Positions 34,716 to 45,822 of a DNA stretch of 64,000 nt are shown in pieces. The DNA comes from Pseudoscleropodium purum. Taxonomy: Eukaryota > Streptophyta > Bryopsida > Hypnales > Brachytheciaceae. The number at the start of each line of letters is the position of its first letter. The first letter of the stretch is position 1. The notes below the pieces were generated by a model that was not told the origin of the DNA, did no database searches, and was given only the letters and a program-made list of their open reading frames with translations. Both the position numbers and the translations under genes were made by a program. Location: NCBI GenBank assembly GCA_963969395.1, contig OZ017800.1:930001-994000 (forward strand), given 5' to 3'.

Positions 34716-36715
34716 TTCTTACCAAAAAAACACACCTTATCATCTCAAGATTTTCTACCATTAGCTTCAATAGTTTCATCCATCATATATACATCTCCAA
34801 AGATTCTAAATAGGATAAGTACAACATCATTTTGCTTTGAAAAATTGCATACTTCTTCCTTACACGAGGCTTTACTCAAATATGAAGTCCCTGATCTTTG
34901 CAAACAAAATTTGGGTTATGGGTCTCATAAGCTCAACAAAGCTACATTGTCAAAAGCTTGTGTTGTCTTGAAATAAAATATTTGCTCCACTTTAATTTGT
35001 AGACTTTGTTCTCACACATTGTAGCAAAAAATATATGTTTTCTGTATTTGCCTGAATTAGTAAGGAATTGTTGATCAATATCCATGTCACACCATCAAAC
35101 TAAATTGAAGTCTGACTTAGTTCTCTAGTTCTGATTCCAGTCTATTTTCATAGAAATCAATTTTCATTTTTCCTTGGAAAGAGACAGTGACCATTAAAAA
35201 AAAAAAACTCCAAGGGAAAACAAACAAACAATTAGACCCTAATGATGGGAATTCAATTTTCATTTGTGTCCACCAAAACAAACAAACTACATTTTTGTCA
35301 ATTTGGCTATAATTTGGAGGATATTAGGTATAGTGATTCAGTTGTTGTTTTTAAAGTGGTTATTTATGTATTCTATGATCATCAAACAAATTGTTGTCAA
35401 AAGTTTATGTGTGCAACAAGTTTCCTAATTTCTCAACTTAAAAAAATAAATTCCCAGGTCTAAAGTGGCCACATGTTCCTCCATATTCGATACACAATTG
35501 AAGTTTTTATATTGAGAGCAGTGTTCAGGAAGTTTTTTGAGTTGCCCCGGTAATTTTCCTCCTCTCTATAAAGGGACTGGTTTTTTCCTAGAGGCATTGG
35601 TTGCATCCTCTCCTTATCAAAATCCTCCAATTTATTTCTTCTAGTATCAAATTCTCACCAACCAATTTCCTTCAACTTCAAATTTATAAAGGTTGAAATA
35701 TATCCTCCATATAAGTTGGAAATATTCTATTTTTCATGGCAATTAGGTTCAAAACTATTGCGATTGTCATTTAAGTATGTATTGTTCTCACATGTATCAA
35801 ATTTATCAATTCTTCATTGATCAAAGTATTTGCAACTTGATGTTAATGAGCAAGATTTCTTGGTTGATGCAATAATTTGATTCAATATAGCTTGAATATT
35901 GATATGCAAGTTTTGCATAGATTATTTGTAAAACTTGCATATCATTGATGTTATTTGTCATAGTGCCAAAATCCAACTTTGATATCAACCCTCAAACATC
36001 ATCACTAATTGTAGTGTGGTAAGCAAGTAATTAGTAATGGTGCCAAACAACCCTAAATACAACTAGATAACTATGACAATTCCAAGTGATAGGCACAAAT
36101 AAATATCAATTTGTTATACTACAAAGAATCAATGAAAATCTTCATTTTCAAGAAATTTAGCTCCTACAAAAAACTTGACAACTTCTTCATGATTATTCCA
36201 AAAACTATATAATATTCTTGCTCTACCACCAAGCCACCTCTACAATAAGAATGATTCAAATACTAGACAAAGCCTCAATTTTTGTATAATCTTGAAAGTC
36301 ACTTTAAGAAGTAGTGTCCACCTTGTCCAAGAAGATATCCACCTCTAGTAACCCAAGTATTAGCCTTGAATTCTAAATTGCAAGCAGCTAAAATCTAACA
36401 ATTTCATGGAAGTGGCGGCTAAATAGCCCCCATTTATTTTTGCACACTGGTGGGTTGCTAGTCCTACCAATGTTTTGTCCAGTTTTCCATCCTTTATTTT
36501 TACACTCCAACTGGTTATTTTCCCAAAGGCACTGACTAACAATGAACTAATTGCCAGTTCTTCCCTGACATTCATTGAGAGGGACCAGAATGAACTTCGT
36601 GCTTTCTTTATCACTGATTTCCATAAGCCAATTACAATGGGCACCCCAAATGTGCCACCTAACCCTAAATTGCCATCCTCACTTTGTATACATCTCCCAA
36701 ATCAATTTGATGTGA
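34716..36715. other. AT-rich spacer, no gene assigned
   Basis: It holds an A run near 35195. Overlapping open frames at 36360-36720 on both strands look protein-like in composition but match no family I know. Confidence 0.4.
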
Positions 36716-37087
36716 GGTAGAAGTGCCTATTTCGGATAACTGAAGCATTTTAGATTAGATGATGTGGGAAAGTCATAGGGAATTGAGTTCAATATGTGCA
36801 AAAATAAGGTTGTGGAAGAATGCCAAAAAAAATGAAATTTTTTCTCTAGAAATGAATATTTTATTGAATATAAAAGTGAATTTTGCATTGGGATCCATTT
36901 TAGTTTCATAAACTCTCCTATTGTGGTTAGCTTTTGCACTTCTCCCTAGGCCAAGAAGGAAGAGAGATGAACGAACCAGAAGGTACAAACCAAAATCTTT
37001 TTCAATGACCATTGCAACCAATTGTTATCCACAATAGGTTAGCCTAGGAAGCAATTACAAGGTCTATCCAAAATAGATACTTCCACC
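36716..37087. mobile_element. 0.36-kb MITE family, copy 3 (complete)
   Basis: 372 bp, starting GGTAGAAGTGCCTATTTCGG. The reverse complement of the end is GGTGGAAGTATCTATTTTGG. It is colinear with copies 1 and 2 throughout. The flanks are TGA on the left and TTA on the right, so no exact duplication remains. Confidence 0.8.
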
Positions 37088-37699
37088 TTACTTATGTGGA
37101 AGAAATTTTTTTAAACTAATCTTTAATCCATCATAACTTTTGCATATAATATCCAAATGTCGAGTTCTTAGGTGCATTGGAACCTCTTTTCACTTCCCAA
37201 CAAGAAAATATATATATTTTTTAAATTAACATTTCAAAATAATAGTACAGTAGCCATCAGTAGTGGCAGTTTTGGAGGTGACTACCTTACATCAAATGAA
37301 AGCTGATGAGACTCATCGCCTTGTGCTAAACATCACAATCTTGGTTCACGTTTGAAAACTGGTCCTTCCTATGCACGTGCACTCCACCCCTCACATCAAC
37401 ATCAAGTTTTTAACGTAAGTTACATTGAATTACGCAGCATCATTAATCTTCACGCACAAACATCAATAAATACTCTCAAGCCTCAGGCCTCAAATCCACC
37501 CATGCTGCAAAAACTTGAACTTGAACTGAGCTGAGAATTCCGGTGGGTGGTACCATGGCAAGTCAACTCTCCATTGACTCCCTTCCCAAGGTGGATTATT
37601 ATTGGTTTCTGGCTTGATGCTAAAATCAATTACACCTTCAAAATTTCAATTTCAGGATCTCAGGACCATGATGAGGAGGATCAGCCTCTAAGCTTTTAT
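37088..37699. other. Spacer between MITE copies 3 and 4
   Basis: Moderate GC near 37340-37560. Open frames at 37352-37534 and 37547-37783 are not recognised. Confidence 0.4.
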
Positions 37700-38381
37700 C
37701 AGCTTATGATCATGTGGGAAAGTTGTGGAGAGAAACTGAGTTCAATGTGCATGAGGAAGAACGAAAAAATAAAAATAAATTAAAAAATAAATTAAAAATT
37801 CTCCAAGAATGCATATTTTATTCAAACTAAATGTGGGTTTTTTCATCTGAATCCATTCTGGTCTCCTAAACTCACCTAAGGTAGGAGGTTCATAAACTGA
37901 CCATTTAAGAGCTAAAACTGATTTTTGGAGGAAGAGAAACTTCTTTAAATTTTTTTTCAATAAATTTTCCTTGAAAGACAAGTTGAATTGGCATTTAATC
38001 CAAGTCGTTTCATATTTTCTGGACCTTTGTAGAGTTAGTTATGAAATTTTGAAGCTGAAGTGGCATAAAGCTCTAATAGCGTCCACCTCCTAAAATGTAC
38101 ATTGTTTGTATATGGATGAAGGCTACAAAAAAAAAACATGTACATGTAGAGTGTACATTTAAGGAGGTGGACACTTTTAGAACCTATGCACTTTTAGAAC
38201 CTCCTACCTTATTATGATTAGCTTTGGTACTTCTTCCTAAGCCAAGAAGGAAGAGAGATGAGTGGACAAGAAGGTACAAATAATGAATCTTTTTCAATGA
38301 ATACTGCATTCAACTATTGTTTACAATAGGTTAGCCTATAAAGCTATTTCAAGGGGCTTGTTCAAAATACATACTTTTACT
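37700..38381. mobile_element. 0.36-kb MITE family, copy 4 (interrupted)
   Basis: The left part begins near CATGTGGGAAAGTTGTGG (left TIR degraded). It runs to CTCACCTA at 37878, resumes with TATTATGATTAGC at 38210, and ends AAAATACATACTTTTACT (right TIR variant) at 38381. The gap is a nested MITE. Confidence 0.75.
37879..38209. mobile_element. Nested MITE inside copy 4, TA duplication
   Basis: 331 bp with a perfect 13-bp TIR (AGGTAGGAGGTTC / GAACCTCCTACCT), flanked by TA 37877-37878 and 38210-38211. Other copies of the host MITE have CACCTATTGTGG with a single TA, so the TA was duplicated. Inside it, 38070-38100 and 38153-38183 form another inverted repeat (core GTCCACCTCCTAAAATGTAC), perhaps a third, 114-bp element. 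Confidence 0.85.
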
Positions 38382-41250
38382 ATAATTGTGTTTTGCTTAA
38401 TTTTTTTCGAATACAAATGTTATGTAATTGTGTTTGAAGAAGAAATGGTATAACCATCAGTGAAACTTCATCCTAAATAAACAATATTATTTTATTAGTA
38501 ATGGATTGTGGGAGATTAACCAAAAAAAACATTGAATTAATGATATGCAAGTAGAATTCAAAATGAAGTTAAATAGTTTTTGTTTTTTCTAAAATTAAAA
38601 AAAAATCAAATCCCTTCACTAAACTCTAATAGTGTTGTAGAGTGTTTATACACTTGTAGATAAGATTTGGAAACTTGGATTTAGAAACCATAGCCAATGC
38701 TATACTAGTAGACTTTATCTAAAGGAAAAGACAACAAATGGTTGGAGTCTATGGTTTGATGAAGAATGTGGTTTCTATTCTAAACCAAGGTAACTTTGTA
38801 ATGGCTCAATGAACTCAGGTGGATACCCCCAAAACTATTACATTGGGATAATTGTTCAATTACTATAATTAGATTGGTCAAATTACCACATTTTCTTGGA
38901 AGTAGAATGAAATATTCATAGTTTACATAGTTCTTAGAAGGCTTAACTTATGATGGCTTTTTGTAGTGTTTTAATGTGAGGTTTTGAATGTTAAAGAAGT
39001 GCATGTAGCCATGTAGCAAAGCAATTGGTTGTATAAAAATTTTAGAGGTTAAGTGATTTGTTCATTAAATATCATTGGACTTGACCCAAATTGAGAGGAT
39101 GAGATAATAGTAATTATAGCCTTACATCTTCTTTAATATTTATTTTTATAACAAGTTGTTGTTACTTTTCTTGGATTGTACTTGAGGAAGACAAATTGAA
39201 GAATGGTGAACTATCTTCAACATCAAAATTGATTTTACTTAGAAAGAGATAGATCAATTTCAAAACTGAATTACACTACTAAAAAGAGGGAAAATTAAAT
39301 GCAATATGCAATCAAAATCAACTAATTTATTATAAGGTTGGTTATTTTTAATTCCTATTTTAAGTCTATTCAATCAATTTTTACATGTCTACCTACAACA
39401 TATCTTCCGATACCTTAACTTAATTCTTGTGTCTTGTTAATTCAACCAATTTTTGTATGTTAGTCTAACATTCTTACTTTAGAGTAATTATACTAAATTC
39501 TTGTATCATGTCAATTCAATTGCACAAGGTTTAAATGTTTACAATGTTTAGGTTTATGTTTTATACATTAGAAGAGTTTTTCACCCCTAGGAGGGCTATG
39601 AGTTCCGAGACTACGGGAATTGCCCTATAGGGGGCTACAGTAGCTTGATGACATGGCACAACGACTACTACGTCTGATTTTATTTACTTATTTTTAAAAA
39701 AAGAAAATGATTTTTTTCAGTTTTTTTCTTCATTTCAAGATTATTATTAATTTTCTTTTTGAATTTTTTTTTGTCAGGAACAATCGTTTCCAAAAAAATA
39801 CAAGGGGGAAATCTACAACCCACCTACTTGAAGTGGCCCTCCTTCTTGAGGGCCAAAAATCCTCTAATGAAGTTTGCTTGTGTAGTCATTGGTCATTTAT
39901 ATGAATAAGATAATGTTTAAGTCTCACTAATGAATAGAGAGAAAACTAGAAAACCAATCAAGTGAAATTAATAAATTATCATCTTAATTTTAGTATTTTA
40001 GGTCATATAATGGAATGGAAAAAATAGGATTTTAGAAAATGAACCATTTATGAAAAAGAAATGACAATTTTTCATCTTAAGAAAAATACTTTTATTGCCA
40101 TACATAGCTTCCTTTGGTTTTTAGCTAAGTAGCTTGAGGATATAGCTGGTTAGAATCAGTCTCATATTCAAAATTTGGCATCAAATTCAAAAAAATAAAA
40201 AATATGTAACAATTGTTTCACATAACTTTAAAAGCTATTTATTGTGAGTGTTTCAAGATGAGAAGACAAGCTCTTTGTACAAGTGGGTGGTAGGAGGTAA
40301 AATAATCAATGCATGATATGTAAATTAGGATTAGTAGAAACTCAACCATTCATTGTTATGTCAAAAGCATGAATTATGTTCAAAGTAGAATTTCAAACCT
40401 CATTTAGGCAAAGTAGAATAAATTTTCTCAAATTTTTTTGGACTACACTAATGTGGAGAATCAAGCTGACTTTCATCTCCACAAACCCATTTGAGATTTC
40501 AAGCATCCAATCAAAAGTTATGAACAAGGTTCAAAGAGAGGTTGGAAGGGACATTTTCAAACATCTTCTTTGGATTTTGTTCATTACGTTTTTTGAGAGG
40601 TTCAAAATCACAAACGGATTTTTCAACATGAAACTAATCTTGATTTTCTAACTTTTCTAAGTTCAAAGTTTTTTGGAAAAAATTATTCTACTGTCCTCAA
40701 ATGAGGTTTAAAGTTTTGCTTTGAATACAAATTCCTATGTTTTTGACAATGAACATTCAAGCTCTCATCTTCAAATTGTCTTAGATCTTTTGAAGATTCA
40801 CAATGGAAAATGGATATTATTATAAAAATGACCACTCTACTTTTCATTCTCACTAAATGTTAATGAAGTAATTCTTTCATTTGCCATCAAAATAATTCTT
40901 GATGGGAGATAGTCAAATGATAAATTAGTACTCTAGTTTGACTCAATAGATTGTTATTGGATTCTTTGGATTTTTGACAAACCATATTTACATTATTTGT
41001 AGATTTGGCTATTTAGTCCTAAAATTTGCAAAAAAACTAGTACTTTTAAATTTTTTTATTTAACCCAAACTTGCTATTCATTGTATTCAAACGTGGTAGA
41101 GTGTGCAAACTGCCTTGAGTTGATTAATTGCCTTCAACCTAGCATTTAAATTTAGTAATATTTTCTTTTTCTATTTTTTTAACTAATTGCTTTTGCAAAC
41201 TTAAGGAAAATGACCAAATTGCCCCCCCAAAAGTAGTTTTTTTTACTAAA
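38382..41250. other. AT-rich spacer, no gene seen
   Basis: Long A/T-rich sequence. A small GC-richer patch at 39585-39680 and a stretch at 39770-39860 might be a decayed retroelement end. Open frames at 39707-39904, 40376-40651 and 41286-41510 lack recognisable domains. Confidence 0.45.
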
Positions 41251-41254
41251 TTAA

Positions 41255-41468
41255 CCCCTTAACGCCTCAATCTTTTTTTGAATTTTTGTACATTTTTACT
41301 TATATCATTGGACATAATATCATTCACCGAAATTTCATGAAATTGGTCACTAAAGAAGATTGGTTTTTCAAGATTCAAGTATTACATTGGATGAATGAAA
41401 ATTTAGTTGGACTAAATAGTGCCTTGAAGTCCTCCATTCATCATTTAGAATATGGATGTTGGAGCATT
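41255..41468 (-). mobile_element. Small TTAA MITE, copy related to 50.6 kb
   Basis: 214 bp between TTAA 41251-41254 and TTAA 41469-41472. The left end CCCCTTAACGCCTCAATC and the following ACATTTTnACTTATATCATT match the copy at 50566-50774 read in reverse. The right TIR is shortened. Confidence 0.7.
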
Positions 41469-41472
41469 TTAA

Positions 41473-41676
41473 CCCTTAAAGGACAAAAGGATGTTTATAG
41501 AAATCATTAGTTTCTATTACCGTGTGAATTTTTGGCTTGAAATATTGTAAAAACACTCATTAGAAGTCAAGCTATTGTAGAAGAACTTGTCCGTGGATCA
41601 ATAGTTGAACTTTTGTCCTATTACAAGAATACCCCATATCCATTGCATGCCAAACATCCTTATTGGCGTTTAAGGG
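41473..41676. mobile_element. Second small TTAA MITE sharing the TTAA of its neighbour
   Basis: 204 bp between TTAA 41469-41472 and TTCA 41677-41680 (one change). The left end is CCCTTAAAGGACAAAAGGAT and the reverse complement of the right end is CCCTTAAACGCCAATAAGGA. It abuts the preceding element at a single shared TTAA, as expected if it inserted into that site. Confidence 0.65.
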
Positions 41677-41710
41677 TTCAGGATTAAATGTCTAAGCTTA
41701 GACAACAATT

Positions 41711-42078
41711 GAATGACTGTGGAGAACAACCAATGACCGTGGAGAACTATTCAATGACTGTGGAGAACTAGTGAATGACTATGGAGAACTAGGAAATGAT
41801 TGTGGAGAACTAGGGAATGATTGTGGAGAACAACTGATTGACCGTGGAGAACAACCAAATGACCGTGGAGAACTACTCAATGACCATGGAAAACTAGGGA
41901 ATGACCGTGGAGATCAACCAAATGACCGTGGAGAACTATTCTATGACCGTGGAAAACTAGTGTATGACTGTGGGGATCAACCAAATGACCGTGGAGAACT
42001 ACTCTATGACCGTGGAAAACTAGTGTATGACCGAGGAGAACAACCGAATGACCGTGGAGAACTACTGAATGACTCGTG
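41711..42078. repeat. 21-bp minisatellite, about 17 units, open on both strands
   Basis: The unit is AATGACCGTGGAGAACTACTC with variants. Three-unit (63-bp) blocks are repeated in the second half. On the plus strand 41771-42079 reads as heptads of the form NDRGELL; on the minus strand it reads as a His/Val/Leu repeat. Nothing else supports translation of either. Confidence 0.9.
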
Positions 42079-43461
42079 AAAAGAACGGCTAAAAAGCTGA
42101 GTCCCTCCATAAACTCCCCGTTCACTGAGTCACACTTTGCGGCACTTTCCTGCAGACCGTTGACCAGTACCCTTCATTTATCTCACTCCTGGAATCTAAA
42201 TTTAAAGCACTTCAGTTACAAATCGGATTGGCAGGAATGAATGAGTTTCAGAGCAAATAATTGCTCTTATGATGTTAAACATTATGCTCCTGCTTCCCCA
42301 CCCACCGACAGGCAGAGTAGCATATTAAACAGACTCTAACTCTCCTGTTCTCCTGCCTATGATGAAGACATGTCGGTGGCTGGACGTCTCATTAGAAAGG
42401 AAAAAATATGAGCTAGAAGGCTGATCTTTACTTTAGGATTTCTATTTTCATGTCATAGGACTGTAAATCTTGCTGCAAGAATAAAAATAATCTGGAGTAA
42501 AAGACACCCTTTTCAGTTGAGAAATAATCTTGCAAACCCAGTTGTAACTTACATAATCCGAGGCGACAGAGAAGTTAGTGTCTGAATTATGACTCCAGTA
42601 ACTTGAATGATCCAAAGCCGGTGCAAGTTGACCCTGCCAACACTAAAGGTTTCCAAAATCAGGGTCCAAGTTCGAATTTCGTAGCATAATCTCAGTGATG
42701 AATGATGAAATTAAACTGCAAAGTCCGGTGAAGGATGGAAATTTTCTAGCTATGGTTACTAAGGAAACTGTGAACTCGGTGTCAGAACAAAAGACGGAAG
42801 TTTTCTTAGAGGATTCCAAGAGAGAAGGCTCAGATATTGCCGGCTGCTCTCCACCAATTCCTTGGCTTGTACATTTAAAACAGCTGAATTGCATGGCATA
42901 GATATCATCTTTGTGCACACTCAGTGACCTCTCTAATTAATCTGACCCTCTCTTCAATGAAATTGTGTAATATCTACACTATCGTTGACAGTAGCACACT
43001 TGTCTCACATTCAGAGTATTTGGCTTTTAATACGACTGTCTTCCAGGCAGTCAGATGAAGGCGGTTAAGTTAGAGTGTACTCCTTATTAAGTATAGTGGT
43101 GTCACCGAGTTCCTTTGGCCTTGTTGCTGCCGGGAAAGTGATTAGCCTATCAAGTAATGCACTTTCCTCACCACCAATTTGAAAAGATCGTTGGCTGAAC
43201 CCATCGGCCGGCTGTTTCAATCAAACCGGACATGGTCGTGAGCAATTTCATTGGCTCATGGCTGAAAGAAGCAAATGTCGCTGTGCTGTAGCAAAGACAA
43301 ACTTGAGCCATAAAAACACTACCGTTAACCCTTCCAATGCATTGCTCTTGAAGGAAACTAACAGGCTTGCGTAATTAATGAATTCAAACTTGAAGCAACC
43401 AACTAAAAAAGTTGAGTGAAACTAAAACCGCTTCGAGAATTTTCAGGCAGCATCTGCATGA

Positions 43462-43485
43462 CTCATGGGGAGACCTCCCCATGAG
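43462..43485. other. Perfect 11-bp palindrome followed by a T run
   Basis: CTCATGGGGAG and CTCCCCATGAG are separated by two bases. A run of eight T follows about 14 nt downstream. It could be a protein-binding dyad or a hairpin; there is no evidence for either. Confidence 0.6.
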
Positions 43486-44140
43486 CCACATGTGAGAATT
43501 TTTTTTCTTACGATTTTCCTGAAACAAAATAATTTTACTGAGAACCTTGAAACTCTGCAAACGAAAATACTTGTCTTAATGTTACTCTGTTTATCTCTGT
43601 CAATACTTGTGTAGTGTGCTCCTGACTTCGCGCTTGCTAGAAAACATCTCAGCAGCGTCCCTAATTAATCCTACCGAGAACTTTAATTATTAGAATGAGA
43701 TCTAGCAAAATGTGAGGTTCGAAGTCCAGAAACGCATGTCGATCCAACAAGACACGAAGGAGGAGAGAAAATCGAACCTGGCAGTGAATGCGCAGGCCTG
43801 CTTCACGGGCACCATTGTTCTCACCATTCCCAGAGTCGGTTCCACGGGAAACACTCCCGTACATCTCACTTTGCCTCGAGTCCAAGTCTGGCCGGCTGTA
43901 CACTAGAAAGATGGTTTCAGCAAATTAAACCGTACTGACAAGAGATACTGCAAGTTTACCGAATTTGAGCTGAATAAATTAGTATAAGCAATTAATTAAC
44001 CACTTGGTACGTCTTTCCAACGAGTCAAAGGCACATGGGTACCTCTGGACATAGCTCGTGTCCAACAATCTTACCGAGGAGCCATTGGCAATAACGTGGA
44101 GATACTGTATTCATCATTTTAAGCATTGTAACATATTGGT

Positions 44141-44596
44141 TTGTTTTTTTCGGAGATGTGCATAGATGTGGAGAGATCTTGTATGAATTTCACTAATTAT
44201 GAATTTTTTATGCAATTTCAAAGTGGCAGGTTGTATATCACAAAAGTGACGGCGGACAAAAGATCAGTCGCCATAGACATTATTTCAGCCATGTTGTGCT
44301 TACACCACTTGCTACTGTTGAGTCCAACCAAGTGTATGACCAGAGAGGGGTTGGAAATAGGGGTCAGTATAGGAGGTGGGATTCACGTCCCCAACGGTAA
44401 CGGTTTTAGTATCCTCTACCTGGAAGTGAATTACCAGCTGCATGTGACTAACAGGATTACCTCTTCATCAGAGCTTCTGTTTCTTGGGCTACGTCACCAT
44501 GGCCAAATTCTACCGTGCTCACTCCACCTGGAGGCTGCAGTTCAAGCACCCGGAACACCATTTGAAAACTCAACAAAAGTTCTGGTATCAGGATGA
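44141..44596 (+). CDS. Unrecognised 151-codon open frame
   Basis: One of the longest frames in the window outside the hAT gene, in low-copy sequence. Its middle part (IISAMLCLHHLLLLSP, then NGFSILYLEVNYQLH) faintly recalls the spacing of a copper type II monooxygenase, but the usual flanking cysteines and later motifs are absent, so I do not assign it. It has no signal peptide at the first Met and no splice-supported partner. Confidence 0.2.
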   Translation: MFFSEMCIDVERSCMNFTNYEFFMQFQSGRLYITKVTADKRSVAIDIISAMLCLHHLLLLSPTKCMTREGLEIGVSIGGGIHVPNGNGFSILYLEVNYQLHVTNRITSSSELLFLGLRHHGQILPCSLHLEAAVQAPGTPFENSTKVLVSG

Positions 44597-45419
44597 TGAC
44601 CTTTTAATCCTGTTTTAGCTTCGGCCACTTGGGCACATGCAGTGAGTGCAAGCTCCATATCTTCCAATTTCGGACTCACTTGAACCAAATTTCAACTGTA
44701 TTTCATTTATTGTGCGTTATTCCTGGTGCACACGGTCTGCTTTGGTTGACTGTTCACTTCCCGTTATCCTTCATTTCTGTCTCTGCTCGCCATTTTATTC
44801 TGTCGTCATTCGACACATTTCTAATCTAAGATCATTGTCTACCTTCACGAAACGCTGCAAAACTCATAGCCAGCTCATGTCACCTCCCCTGCCGCCCAAC
44901 TCACAATGTGGCTTATTACCCGTGTAACGACTGACGTTGCTGCAGAGGTTGAGTGAATGAAAAAACACGGTTTCAGGATAAGTAAAATGATCCTCAAGGT
45001 GCAGAAATAATAATTTCTTGCCCTGTGGGATCGGTATTACTGTAGCTTTCGGGTCATTACCGACGGAGGGAATCCACAGGACGGCTCTCCAGTTGCCCAT
45101 GTAATCCGTGTGGACTCATCGGTGCACTGCTTCTGGCTCTTGATCAAAGAGGGCACCGGCCTGCCCAGATTCCAGGCGAACACACTGTCACACAGTCACG
45201 CATTATTAAAGAACTAAAATAATACGGTAATTTAGAAATTCACTCTCACACAAGTGACAAGTCTGAAAGAAGTCAGCTTTAACTTCGAGATTGTAGATGC
45301 GGGACATAGGACTAAGTTATGGGCAAAGTTGGAGAATAACAGTTGTCGGTGAGGGTGCACTTTTTCCATGTGAATACTGTAGACTACGCAGTGCGACCGC
45401 GCCTCCTCTTTTGTGGTTA

Positions 45420-45690
45420 TATATGGAGGCCTGGGTCTAATTGCCCCATCTAAGGGTAACTATAAAAATTGCCCCTATTTTGAGCTGCGTTAATTTTGAA
45501 ACCTTTCACCTCAAGCAGCTCATTCGGGGCCTCTGATTGCAAATACGAATTCAGAATTTGCAAATTTGATCAGAATTGGCTTATAAACAATTCCACTGTT
45601 TTCTCCAGTAGTAGTCACGTGCACGAAGTCACTGATACTTATTTGCACTGCTGCCCTAAGCTTAATATCTTTCAGCGTATTCCTCTGAGT
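45420..45690 (+). repeat. Dispersed repeat just upstream of the truncated RLK
   Basis: Aligns with 22690-22950 in the same orientation (GGCCTCTGATTGCAAATA / GGCCTTTGATTGCAAATA and later blocks). Its right end meets the start of the segment shared with 58.6 kb, so it may have contributed promoter sequence to this copy. Confidence 0.55.
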
Positions 45691-45822
45691 GACGAGTAAT
45701 CAAATTAAGCTGTGATTGACCCTCGCCTGCGTACCTGCCTGCGTGCGCTCCCTGATTTCAGTGTAGCTGTGATGCGCAAGACCTGATCGGAGGAGCTAGC
45801 TTTACGCTAGTCGAGGCTGGCT

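Larger units (their letters stand above)
42079..45419. other. Low-copy sequence, no gene assigned
   Basis: GC is higher and repeats are fewer than in the neighbouring spacer, as in genic DNA, but no known domain is recognised. Features: CCACCGACA 42302-42310 pairs with TGTCGGTGG 42371-42379; a 24-bp palindrome at 43462-43485; frames open on both strands at 42643-42918 and 43661-43906; and a longer frame at 44141-44596. Confidence 0.4.

Noticed and set aside
41711..42078. Repeats with near-regular spacing, CRISPR-like at first glance
   Set aside because: The units are contiguous with no spacers and vary by point changes; it is a minisatellite in a plant genome.
44141..44596. Copper type II monooxygenase (PHM/DBH-like) gene
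   Set aside because: Only a vague spacing resemblance; the expected cysteines and other motifs are missing, so no function was assigned.
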